DNA of 64,000 bases. It comes from Diprion similis. Lineage: Eukaryota > Arthropoda > Insecta > Hymenoptera > Diprionidae. Position numbers and translations under genes: made by a program. The stretch is from positions 15,773,025 to 15,837,024 of the forward strand of contig NC_060108.1 in assembly GCF_021155765.1 (NCBI RefSeq), written 5' to 3'. The notes below the pieces were generated by a model that was given only the letters and a program-made list of their open reading frames with translations, ran no database searches and was not told where the DNA came from. Positions 38,705 to 49,849 of this stretch are shown here, one piece after another. The stretch's first letter is position 1; each line of letters begins with the position of its first letter.

Positions 38705-40177
38705 TCAAACAAAGCTCGTTTGTTGATGCACGGTAAACGTAGGATCTTCATTGTGATTGAATGGCACGTTGAAAATGAATCTAGGCATCGGTCTTTCCGG
38801 CATCCCTCTATTGTTATTCCTATCCTGCCTATGGCGTGGTGATTTCTGCTCAAGTGCGGATTGCGCTGTGTCGTTGCGGTCCGGCGAATTGGTTTTATGC
38901 TTCACCAAAAGTACCACGTCTTGATTCTGCCTTCGCCAACGACGCCATATTTTGTAATGGTACCTACACCCGAATCGCGTTTGGAATTGATTTTCATAAT
39001 TGTGGATGATGAAAATTTTGTTAAAAATGTTGCGGAAATTGACGGAAATTGGAAAAAGCGTACACGATTAGATGAACCTCATATAATGATAAATGAGCCG
39101 GTACAAAATTACCTGATAGTAATCGTCAGCCAGATGCAGTAAGTTATGACGAGTAACGAGCACAAAATCGCTAAACCAGTTCCTTCCCAGTATCCAAGAC
39201 GAGAATATGCGGATGCACCGATGGCGCATAAATATGTAGCGATAAAACACAAGGGTGTCAGTATAGCCAGACAAATTGCATCTCCGCCGATCCCTCGGGG
39301 CCCATTGACACTTTTACTTCGCCACCATTGGCAGGCTGACTGGTCATTACCCAAAACAAGTTCAACATTGGTTTCCATATTGGTTACGTAAGCGACAATT
39401 GCCGTGATTGCAATATATCGTCGTTACCAATTTTATCGATTTTAAAATTATGTCTCTTAATGTTGTCTTGCTTCGCTTTTTAATAAGTGGTAAATCAATT
39501 AGGTGGTTTCTCAGCGAACACTTACAATTGCTGAATAAAGATTTGGAGGAATTAGTATTACCTCGGAGATTGGTTTCTTCTTCTTTTCAATTGTGAATAC
39601 GTATTTACAGATTTCACAACGATCGGTGTTCGATGTTGACAACCATTTCTCTAAACAGCTAGCGTGAACCAGTCCGACAGAACCGCTACACTTGCAAGGA
39701 TCCACCAACTCCTCCAAGCTGTCATCTCCTCGAATGTCGAAGAAAGAACAATAAAATAACAATAAGAGTGTCAAAAGAATTTGTGTACAGAAGTATTGTT
39801 GAGGTGTGAGAAAACGGAAATTAAGACATATACCTATGTATGTATATTATGTACATACTCCATATCTAATATTGATGCACAATCTTTGAGATAACACGAT
39901 AAGTCCAAAACAATACAAAACATCATTTTAAACACTTGTTAATTATTCTTTTCCGCTGTTTAAATTTATACATTTTCAGTTTAAACGATAATTTTCTACC
40001 AAGTACTAACTTCTTATTACCTTCGTGACATATTCTACAATATGTCGAAGTTGAATTTTGCTTATCGGACGACATTGTTCGCCTGTAAGAACCACACGAT
40101 AACGGCGATGAGAAGACAACGGACGTCGTCTCTTCGAATACGTCACTGCAGTCGGTTTTACTGCCACGGGTCTCCAT
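38705..40177 (-). CDS. MARCH-type RING-CH membrane E3 ubiquitin ligase (MARCHF2/3-like)
   Basis: Membrane-bound E3 ligase of endosomes/secretory pathway in known relatives. Four coding exons in phase: 40177-40021, 39728-39562, 39339-39113 and 38963-38705, giving 269 residues, close to human MARCHF2/3 (about 250). The C4HC3 RING-CH domain runs from about residue 47: YCRICHEG is at the end of exon 1, then DPCKCSG, GLVHASCLEKWL and RCEICKYVF in exon 2, so all eight zinc ligands are visible. Exon 3 carries two hydrophobic segments (about residues 128-150 and 160-182; AICLAILTPLCFIATYLCAI and GLAILCSLLVITYCIW). The basic motif RYHYKIWRRWRRQNQ follows TM2, as in MARCHF2/3 (RYHCQLYSEWR). The start is the first in-frame ATG of exon 1. 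The N-terminal 46 residues are Ser/Thr-rich and unfamiliar. Orthology to MARCHF2 versus MARCHF3 was not resolved. Confidence 0.9.
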
Positions 40178-40906
40178 CGGGCATTCGGTATTACTATCAA
40201 ATCTTTACCATGTTACAGCACATCTCGTTATCGCTATGATCACTCTAAGGAGCCAATCAACGGTATTCCGTGAACTGCTGCCGAGTATGTATGTACATAC
40301 CTCGTGACAGGAATCACATGTATACGATTTCTCATTTCGTTGCTACTCGTCTGTTCTATTGTTCGGCTATTAGTGCGACACGAAATTTCTGTTATGTTCC
40401 AGGTTACTTGTACCATTTCTTATAGAATAAATAAACCCATGAGTACATTACATAAACGTGAGAAAGACACATCATGCCTAATCTATCGTCAACATGCACA
40501 TAATAGTACTTAATTCCAAGGTTTTTGATTATTCAGTGAAAAAATGCAGTCTTCTAAGTGTCATTGACACAAATATTTTTGTATTGAAACGAATCGTTAG
40601 ATATCTATTTCGTTCAATGGCCCACAGCTCATAGGTCTCCTTCGATGCTTCACAATCAGTAAACACGGATAAGTGACTTGTGATGACGAATTAGGCGCCT
40701 GATATGCTGCAATCCGCAAAGCATGCAAGTAGTGCTTGAATCAACGAAGTAGGCGTAATGGTGACTACTTACTCAAGTTAACCTCAAAAAACGAAAAACA
40801 TTCTGTTGTGTTTACAAAAGAATGGAAGGATGTCGCGGGCGTGTTTGAACTCCAAATGATCGAAGAAATGAGTAAATGAACTGTATCATACAAGATCATT
40901 ATCGCA
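40178..40906. promoter_or_regulatory. Divergent intergenic region, MARCH / GTF3C5
   Basis: 729 bp between the start codons of the MARCH gene (minus) and GTF3C5 (plus), with no other exon. By position it must hold both 5' UTRs and core promoters. No specific element was identified with confidence. Confidence 0.5.
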
Positions 40907-43560
40907 ATGAGTATGAAAAGTGATTATAGTGACGAGGAGCGTTTCGAAGATGATACCGACAGCGATTTTAACGCTGGTGATTACGACGAGGAGGGTGACA
41001 GTGATGATTCGATTGAACCAAGCCGAGCACGTGCAGCAGGAAGAGTTAGTATACGTTTCGATCATATTAATTAATGAAATGTACAATATTGAATCCCGTT
41101 TCTTTTTTGGTCGAAATCAGCCAAAAGAATACGACGAAGCTGAAGATGACCCAAACAAGAAGGAATATGTTGGACCCGTTCTTCCAGGGGGCCACAGATT
41201 CGATAGAAAATTTATATGCATCAAGTACCCAGGCAATGTGGTCAATCCAGATAAAGCTATCGAGACTCTGGGTGGATTAGCATCTATCTCAACGGTGCGT
41301 AACCAGCTGTACGTATTTACTTTGCCTAGGAGGAATTGGAATTATAATTTATTTACCTTGGGAAAAGTCACCTATGGCAGCATGAAAAGTTAACATAGTA
41401 ACACATATACATAGAGGAGAAGATATCTAAGGAAAGAATAGGAAACCAATATTAATTGATTTCTTAATTTGATTTCAGGCTGTCGATACTCACAATCGGA
41501 GACTCGAGCTTAGGTTCAGGCCGGATGATGGTTACCGCAAACCAGCTTGCGGTGACCGGCATTCGACTACTGGGTTTTTGCTGAGAATCAGAGTGAAGAA
41601 AAAACAGGCAAATGATGCCCAAGAGAGTACGGAACCCCTGAAAACAGACTCACAAGTAGTGGAAGTTGTGAATTTGGGAACCACCAATCAATTTGTGAAC
41701 ACTAAGAACGTTTCTTCTGAAGAATTGAACAAGACTTTCCAAACAATTGTGAAAAAAGGATCTGAGCATTCAAGAACAGAGGTAGAGGTTGAAGATTTAT
41801 TAAAAGATTTGACGAATAAAGTAGCAGATTGTAACGTTAGTGCAAGCTGTGAAAGTAAGGACACGAAGAAAGTTGATGTCAGAGAAGCAGAGCCGGATTG
41901 TTCTGATCAGGCTGAGTGCAAAGAAAGTAATGATATGTTCAAGTCCAAGAAAAACTGTTCTCTGCCGTTTGATAGGCATAAATACAAAGATTTATCCAGA
42001 GACGATGACTACGAGCTGCCAAAATTGAAAGTTTTGGGTCAAGTCGATACGGAATTTAGATTCAAAAGTAAGCATAAGATTGATCTCGATTTTGTATGAT
42101 CTGCACAAATTTAACTTGCCGTTTTATACTCAAATTTTGTCATTACTTATTTTCAGATCTCTGCGATTTTCAGTTCCTACCATTAACACCAAGTGCAGTA
42201 GATCGTGGAGAGAATGAATGTATATACGATTCTATATTCCCCGTTGGTCTGCCACCATACAGTTGGCTAAAGAATAAGGTCCCGTACTTTTTGCCACCCG
42301 CTGCTTTTAGTCGGATGGACAATGTTCAGTTGTATGTACCAAAAACGGGAAAAGATGCATTGTCAGGAAATGCGATAGGTAAAACGCGAAAGAGGCGAGG
42401 AGGGTTTTCTAATTTCGTTAACTTCCATACGCGAGATGTTCCCTCGGAGCCGCCAAAGGGTATAGAAAACGCAATGCGAGTGAAATTTCTTCAAAACTAT
42501 CACTTGGAAAGGGTGAAAAAGTTTTTTGAACAAAGACCGATATGGTCGAAGAACGCTCTAATGTACGAAACAAAATTCACAGGAGAACATTTGAAAGTTA
42601 TGCTACCCTCCGTAGCGTATTACTTTATCTCAGGTCCTTGGCGAATTATGTGGGTCAAACTTGGATATGATCCTAGAAAAGATCCCGCCGCAAGAATATA
42701 TCAGACACTGGATTACAGACTTAAGGCAATGCGTAAGTCGTTTAGTAAAGTAATTTCTGTATCATAAACAGCATACGTTACGTAGAGTCAAGCTAAATTT
42801 TCTTGTTCTTCTAGACGGATTGGAGTCGACGGTCAAGTGTAAACGGAGTTATTCAAACTACATTTTGCCTTATAAACTGGCACCGGCTTCCAAGTCGAAG
42901 ACAACTATTCTCTCTGCAACTCTACCGGAAGAGAATAGAAAGAAAGAAAAGCATCTACACAAAAACGTTTATATCTATGAAGAGGGAACTGTACCTCCGT
43001 CTAGACAAATGTTTTATCAGGTATTAGATTGTGTCGGGGATTTTTATGCGACACAGCCCGATTAATCTTGTCTTAATATTGTTTTTTTTTTATTCCATCT
43101 CAGTACTGCGATGTTCATGTCCCAGAAATCCAGGAGATGTTGGAAAAGTTACCTAATCCTTCGCCGGAGACAAAATGTCACGAAAAAATGGGGTGGCTAC
43201 CAGTAGGATTTGACGATCATTGTAGAGAAATAATAAATAAACAGCTCAGAGGTGTGCTGAGAAAAAGAATGAATATTCCAGAAGATCGTGAGTACATTTT
43301 AATAAAGTAACTTATCATACCTGAGACTAAAGAAGCTTAGTCTAAAGTCGCCTGAACTATTTTTAGACCCGACAACATTGCCACGCAAGCGTGGGAAGCT
43401 GAAATTCGGGCGTTTTAAAAAGCAACGAGCGCAAAAAAGCCACCTAGTTAATTCCGATTCCGCCTCAATTCATATGAAAGTGCTTCCCGACGAATCTGAC
43501 GAGGAATGGGAAGATACAAATAACTGCAGCGTGCCAAGTACGAGTCAGCAGGATTCATAG
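40907..43560 (+). CDS. GTF3C5: General transcription factor 3C subunit 5 (TFIIIC63)
   Basis: Subunit of TFIIIC, which binds the A box of tRNA genes and recruits TFIIIB for RNA polymerase III. Seven exons in phase: 40907-41044, 41121-41294, 41479-42067, 42157-42732, 42815-43020, 43104-43287 and 43367-43560, giving 686 residues against 519 in human. Family landmarks: FICIKYPGNVVNPDKAIETL, RRLELRFRPDDGY, STTGFLLRIRVKKK, LCDFQFLPL, YFLPPAAFSRMD, RPIWSKNAL, VAYYFISGPWRIMWVKLGYD followed by PRKDP, and TVPPSRQMFYQ. Odd points: exon 1 is a strongly acidic leader (EERFEDDTDSDFNAGDYDEE), whereas human has its acidic run at the C-terminus; exon 3 carries a charged insert of about 150 residues; exon 1 uses a weak donor, GTTAGT. 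The ATG at 40907 precedes another in-frame ATG at 40913. Confidence 0.9.
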
Positions 43561-43609
43561 TACTTTTTATACGCAAGAATATTGGTGGAAAATCTTCAAT
43601 ATACATTCA

Positions 43610-43615
43610 AATAAA
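43610..43615 (+). terminator. Polyadenylation signal AATAAA of GTF3C5
   Basis: A canonical hexamer 50 bp after the GTF3C5 stop codon, followed by a T-rich stretch. Position and strand fit. Confidence 0.65.
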
Positions 43616-44726
43616 TTCTTACACTTATTTGTTGTTGGAATAATTCTTTCTTTCATTTTAATCACCTTCTTAACTTATTAATAGAGTACATAACAATGAT
43701 TCCGAGTCAAATTTTAGTATTTTACAATTTTTTTAAAATTATTTTTATTGTTATTTTTTTAAATAATCTATAATCGATAATTACTAAGGCATGTTGGAAT
43801 ATATGCATGATACCATTAGTTGAAATTCGATTTGTGAACATTCTTTTGCTCTGTAACAGATACGTGCATAAATAATTCTTGATGTCAATAGATATGGAAG
43901 TTGTTATGTCGTCCTTTTACTTTTTTTAGCGATCAATAATAATTAAATTATTGTTAAAAACGATTTTTAACGAGTACGTTTCTTTTGTTACTAACGGTGC
44001 GATGGGAAGTTCGAAAACATATAATAATTCATACAGTCTAATATTCTCGTCATAGATTACTGGATAGATTAGGAAATTTCAAAAGGGTAATAATTACTAT
44101 TCTACTAAATATTTGTTACACACGGTGACTGAGAACCGATTTACCTTCGGAATAATTACAAGTAATGAAATATTCAAAACGTTTCGCAAACGATTATGAA
44201 CTGCATATAATTATTATTCAAATCACTTCAACATTATGTTGCAATGGAACCGTACATTAAGAAGACAAAAAATAGAATATAAAAAAAAATGTAGAATAAA
44301 AATACTGCAATCTACCAATTATTGTCTAAATTCCGCGATTTAAACTATATCAAATTGAACGTGTTGCCGCATTGTGCTTTTCGAATTCTGCGTATAGCAC
44401 GTTAATCCAGGAGTGCAAAAAAATCTGTCATCACTTCGTGGAAATAATCAAAATTCTAAGAAAGACTTTGTATGTTAAAACCTTTTCGTCGGCCTTATTA
44501 GTGATGTAAGCAGAAAAATATATAGTATATAAATATATATTTAAACATATATCGATAATCGTCATACTGTGCGCCAACGTGGGAATGCAAATCGTAATCA
44601 ATGATTCAATAAGTCGTTGATGAACATCTAAATGAACCAATCTAACCAGCCAGTGAACTAAAAGAGAAGTAAACGGAAAAAAATAATGGTGAACGCTCAC
44701 CAACACCAGCATAGGAAGAAGCTAAT
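43616..44726. other. Intergenic region between GTF3C5 and TFIIB 3' ends
   Basis: About 1.1 kb, very AT-rich, between two convergent genes. It presumably carries the TFIIB 3' UTR on the minus strand. The minus-strand ORF at 44,431-44,712 is hydrophobic low-complexity and not supported. Confidence 0.45.
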
Positions 44727-46720
44727 TTACATCTGAGGCAGTTGATCGATGGGTGTTGCAAATTTAAAGTCCTCAGGGAAAAGCTTAGCTGCGTGCTGGT
44801 ACATCAGCTTATACGATTGCCTGATGGTTACATCAGCAACACCGGCAATGTCGCCGATCTCTTTCTGTGATTTTTTGTCTTCAGACGCCTGCATAGTAAT
44901 GGAAAATTTGGAATCTGATGAACTGAAATTTAGATAATAAGCGATCTTACAAGTTCGAAAAAATTTTTTACCTGTGATGCCATATAAATAGCTGCGGCAG
45001 CCACGGATATAGGAGATCTTCCAGGTACAATGTCAATTTCAACGGCTTTTCTAGCTATGTGAGTAGCGGCCCTCTGCACCATATTGGGTAGTCCCAAGTT
45101 GGAGCAAAATCTTGACATAAAGTCGCCAGTCGTTATGAGATCAACACTCGTTTCAAGAGCCTTAAGAATCAGTTTGAAACACCTGCCGATTTCTTTCTTG
45201 CTGATTTTGCTCACGGCACAAATCTCCTTAAACGTTCTCGGCACCCCCTCTTGTCGACACGCAATGTAAAGACAGGCTGATGCGATTGCGTCATTTGATC
45301 TGCCTTTCAGATTTTTCCCGTCATGCACCTGTTTGAAGAGGTTGTTTGCCCTGTCGACAATAGTTTTAGGAAGATTGATGCGGTCTGCCATGCCGTTTAT
45401 TTCACGAAAAGCATTTATCAGTGCTCTGTCAGAGCTGCTCATCTGTTGGTGAAAAAAATTAAGGTCGCAGTGGTTGTAGCGTCCACTATAAACGATGCAA
45501 ATGTTTCAAGGCCTTCGCAATATATACATGTTTAACAATTTCCAGTAATTAACGGATGTGGCAATTTTTTCATGACCTACTTTCCACAACTATAAAGCGA
45601 TGATGCAGAGAAATTCTTTCAGCCATCAAAAATTCTATCTGTTGCTGACACCAAGTCCATACAAGTTTTCTGGGGTTACATCAACCTTAATAGTTTTGCA
45701 GTAACACAGAATAATAAACTTGAAGCAGAAAATTGATCAGACCTATACTGTTCCATTACTGAAACTCATTGTCAGTAAACTACAGGTACATAGAAAAGAT
45801 GGACAAACTTTAGACAAACTTTGAAGACACAAAATTCCAGGGTGTTTTTAGATTTTTTTCTCAAAGATTCATAGATTACAGGATATTCTTCGATTATTTG
45901 GAAATCAAAGATTTTGAGAGAGCCTGTGTTTTCACAGTGTGAACTTACCGTACGACGATTCTGGTACTTCGAAGCCCCAAAAGCATCGAACGAAGCGGCT
46001 CCAGTTCCCGGGCCGATCATCGTAGACAAATCTGAACCATTGAGAAGTGGATTTTCAGGTCCACCAACTCGAGAGGGATCAACGCCAGCTTTTTCATTGC
46101 TGAACGTCCGCCACTCGGAACCGACATCTATGACTCTGGAGAACAAAGCAACAGACGAGTGGATTATTTGACGTTTAACGAAGAGGTGTAGCGGGATTTA
46201 TCACTTACCTGTCACCCACGACAAGCCCACATTCGGAACAGATCTGGTCCCCTGCACGATAATCCTCGATGAGCGGGGCATCTGGATGAGCATAGCAGCA
46301 TACCTTGTTTGTGTCATTTCTATGGGTGAAGAAAAAAATGCAATGTTGATGTTATAGTTTCTAGTTTATAGAGGTACGTCAATGCAATCGCGCGACGAAA
46401 CGTTTGCTATTTTGCTTTGAAACTCAGGTGTAGATTCAGGTTTTACGTAGTTAGAAACGGGATTAGGTAGCAAATTATCTGGGAAATTTTTAGACGGAGG
46501 TTTTCTTTTTGTTATACAACAGGTGATATTCCGTTGGGAGGTTAATTCGCGCTGAAGTTGTCGCTGCGCTAATCCCGCAACTCTGATTTTAACCTGCATG
46601 TCATACTCATCAGATAAGATCAAGACTTTGTAGCAGCCTCGTGTCGCGAATTCTCGGTATTCTGTGTCAATTATACTTGTCAAAACTGTTATTTAAAAAT
46701 CACCTTGACGAACTCGCCAT
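44727..46720 (-). CDS. TfIIB: Transcription initiation factor IIB
   Basis: Core RNA polymerase II factor bridging TBP-bound promoter DNA and polymerase. Five coding exons in phase: 46720-46704, 46319-46209, 46135-45949, 45442-44972 and 44888-44727, giving 315 residues (human 316). Exon 1 encodes only MASSS plus two bases of the next codon. The zinc ribbon follows (CCYAH ... [12 protein letters not shown]), then the B-reader/linker ([36 protein letters not shown]) and two cyclin folds, including [20 protein letters not shown] with [22 protein letters not shown] and [17 protein letters not shown]. It ends [14 protein letters not shown]. The 17-nt first coding exon was chosen because MASSSR matches the MASTSR start of animal TFIIB and its phase fits exactly. 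Intron 1 (46,320-46,703) contains an unexplained same-strand ORF. Confidence 0.96.
46366..46683 (-). other. Unexplained 105-codon ORF inside TFIIB intron 1
   Basis: The frame lies wholly within TFIIB intron 1 on the same strand and ends TAA. Its composition is protein-like (for example [20 protein letters not shown] and [11 protein letters not shown]), with no low-complexity run. There is no ATG near its 5' end: the only upstream-side opening is TTG, but a plausible acceptor (AAATAACAG) sits right before it, so it could be a terminal exon of an alternative or nested transcript. A strong donor, CCAAG|GTGAGT, about 100 bp upstream could splice to it, but that upstream exon has an in-frame stop. 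I do not recognise the product; it may be a chance ORF. Confidence 0.25.
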
Positions 46721-47452
46721 ATTTCATGTGTATGTTGGTTGTGTCAAGCAACTTGTTACGTGAACTCATCTGTGGAACAACGACACTCACCTTGGTCGGT
46801 CTATCGAACTGGCGATAATCGAACTTGGGAAGTCGAAACTCGCGTTACGCTCGCGCCATCTTGAACCCAAATTTTGTGCTAAGAATTGGCGCGCATATTT
46901 GAACTGGTTTCGTTCCAAGTCAAAGCAGGAATGTTAAATCCGTGAGGCTTGGATTTGGAATATTGCGGAAAGCTAAGACTTACTCACATTCTATAATATC
47001 TCAACCAATTTGAATGATATTTCTAGTATATATGATAATTCATTCTGGCATTTTAAATCATCTAGGACGCATTTTAGAAATCGTGCAGCTGCAATAGGCA
47101 CATCATCATGATCAACTATGTGCGCATTCCTTGATTATAATTTTTTTTAGCATCCAGAACGGTTCTTTGAAAATCATTGAAAAAATCAAAATATGAGTAA
47201 CTACATAATTACAAAATTATTGATTTTTTCGAAGTTATATTCAAATAACATCCTTCTTTGATAACCCATCACATAAGATATATAAAAAAATCATTTCGTG
47301 TTATCAAACAACGAAATTAGCAAGCAATATCGTTCACGCTTGATGTTTACTTACGATAAACAGCGAAACAATTCAAAATTGCGATCGCTTGTTCGTGACT
47401 AAATTCACGGGCATGCGAAAAGCCTTCGTTTGTAAATACATACGTAACATGA
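46721..47452. promoter_or_regulatory. Divergent intergenic region, TFIIB / LAP1-like gene
   Basis: 732 bp between the divergent start codons. It includes 5' UTR sequence of TFIIB. It has a possible donor CCAAG|GTGAGT (minus strand, near 46,790) that could end a non-coding first exon of TFIIB or of an alternative transcript. Core promoter elements were not identified. Confidence 0.4.
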
Positions 47453-49849
47453 ATGAACCACAATCCAAATTCCAGTATTTTTAACCATAAATTATCTCTC
47501 AAGTTTCGCCTTCCTTTTAAAACTGCAATGCGTTTATTAAATTCTAGAAAATTACAGAGCGCCGTACAGCTGTGCTGTCAAGAGCAGAAAGCAACTGGAG
47601 GAATCGGTGTTTTGGATAAATGTCTCGATAATTCTGGTAAGAAGTGTTGTATAAGCCACAAGATAAATTCCTCTGGGTTTTGAACGAGCCCAAAATTCAC
47701 AAACCCCAGCTATTTTATGAAAAATAATTTCGAATTTACCTTATGTTTGCCACCCACAGACTCGAACGTATTTTTCTACTTTTTCGAAGTCCTCTACTGG
47801 ATCCCTTATGCAGTGTTTGCCGTGATACTATTGTTCATAACGATTCCTATATTCTCGAAACGCTGTAGCAGCATGGCTAGATGCAACACTTTGAGCGACA
47901 GACGAGCCATTTTTTTCACTCTCTTTGAGGATCGTATCAGGTAAAAATTTCAGATTTCAATTCAACATTTAGTTTAATTATGTTTGGAATTTTTGTTACC
48001 GCAAAGTTTTCCAAGAGGAATAAATATGAGAAAATGTGTTAGCTTTACCCAGCTTAGTGATACAGTCCGTGGAGATCATTTACTTTAACGAGCTCGTTAT
48101 AACTGTGGGCATCGTATCATATCTCCAAAATGATGGATCGTCTTCACTTCATATTTCCCTCAGTCACAGGGCATCTGAAATTAATTATGCGTGCCTACCT
48201 CTAAAAATTTTCACTGTAAAGCACTTGTGCAGTAAATTAGGAAAATGACGTTAATTTTTTCCCGTGACGTTTAGTTTCACGAACGTGATTTCTTCAAACC
48301 ACGATCATGATTCTAGATTCACTGCGAAGATCGATTTGAAAATCGAAACATTTGATCTGCTGAAACACATTGAAAATACAAGCAATAAATCTTCTTTTAT
48401 ATACTATTTAAAAAAATTTCTACAGCAGGTAAAAGGCTTCAAAACACTTTTAAATCGGATAACATTTAACGCGCCACTTTATGAATGCGACAAAAGTGAA
48501 AAAAAGTAACTTGCAGCAGAAGCACAACAAGTATAAACCATAAAATAGCCACAAAAGCTCGATAATGGCAACTCGGAGCTTAATAGCCATCAAATATTTA
48601 CTTCGTAAACCTTAATTTATAGACGTGAATTTCAAACTCAGTCCGCGGATACAATGTCGACGATTGTCACTGCCGTTTCGCACATTCTGCTACCAATCCC
48701 AGAGAGGCCTTCGATTCTTCTCTGCCTCGTGTCTTCCGATGCGAAGGAGACTGGGACGAGAATCGTAAGAGCAATTGCTTCAGCCGTGATGTCGGCTTTC
48801 CAAAAGCCAAGCTACAACGTCGACAAAGTGACGCTAAATTGTTCAAAGTAAATGAAATATGACAGAAATTTCCGTCCGGCTGGAATCTGTTTGTGAAAAA
48901 CTATTTTATCCACAGCTATGCCAGCACCGACGAATTTTGGAAATTTTATGAGGATATGAGCGAGCGCATGAGGCGAGATAAGGTCGTCGTGCTTGAGAAT
49001 TTCGGAAAAATCAATGCCCAAGTAGCAACCGCTCTTTGCCACCTAGCCGATGACACTTACGCTCCTTTTCCACAGGTGAAAATACATTCGAAAAATTATT
49101 TCCACATCACTGATAAAGTAACTACAAGTGCTTTCTCACTCGCATGTATTCCTTTTTCGCTCTTACAGTCCATCATAATCGTCTGTTTGGATATCGGCAA
49201 TCGATTCGATTCCAGCAACTTGAAACGACAGGCGCCTGTTACCTTGGCTGAAACTTTCTTGGAAGAAAAGTTCGTATGCTTTGAATAAAAACATGCACGC
49301 AAGCTACGCTCGAGGAAACTTTCTCTTTCTTTCCTTAAAACACGGATATACTCGTATGCTCTACAGTGAACTTTTCATTTCTCTAGAATTTCAATTGACC
49401 TTTTTCGTTATCGTAGGTGGGAGTACTTCCTCGATAGGACAGCTTTGACGGAGCTTCTTGGGCGTCTGACTGGCAGAGCCGTTTTAATCGAACGAGAAAT
49501 ACCGCTGCGTAGGCGGCCGGGTTCTTTGCCTTCGATCACAGGGTGGGTAAAAGTTTTAAATTTGGTTAGGAAATTTATTACTTCCGCGCGCATTTCTTCG
49601 ATGAACATTTTTCCCTTTCAATTCTTGAGTATGAAGAATCAAACGTTATTCTTCTTTCAAGCGTATCAGTCAAATTTAGTACATTCTTTGCTGTAAATCA
49701 TGTAGAAGAAAAGACAATTTTTACTCCTGAATTAGTGCACCTATTTTCCATCATCACCAGTGCTATTTATCTTTTGCAACAGGTATTTGGGACCACCACC
49801 GAAGCTGCGAAAGCGTCGACAAATTGCGAGAAGTGAGATGCATATCTGA
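47453..49849 (+). CDS. LAP1-like torsin-1A-interacting protein (TOR1AIP family)
   Basis: Inner nuclear membrane/ER protein whose luminal domain activates the torsin AAA+ ATPase (family role). Seven exons in phase: 47453-47636, 47760-47940, 48623-48847, 48916-49075, 49169-49269, 49417-49542 and 49783-49849, giving 347 residues. Exon 2 has one transmembrane segment at about residues 66-92 (VLYWIPYAVFAVILLFITIP). The rest resembles the AAA-like luminal fold of LAP1/LULL1: PSILLCLVSSDAKETGTRIV, DKVVVLENFGKI, SIIIVCLDIG and LLGRLTGRAVLI. Arg300 in LLGRLTG aligns with the arginine finger of human LAP1 (LWSRISHLVLPV). Exon 5 needs a weak donor, GTTCGT, to keep phase. The start is uncertain: the ATG used follows an in-frame stop, and internal ATGs exist in exon 1. 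The short nucleoplasmic part fits an invertebrate member. Similarity is by eye and distant. Confidence 0.68.

Noticed and set aside
42096-42156. Extending GTF3C5 exon 4 to the ATG at 42,096
   Set aside because: The donor at 42,068 and acceptor before 42,157 restore FRFKNLCDFQFLPL, which matches the human YKFQGMSDFQYLAV, so the leading stretch is intron.
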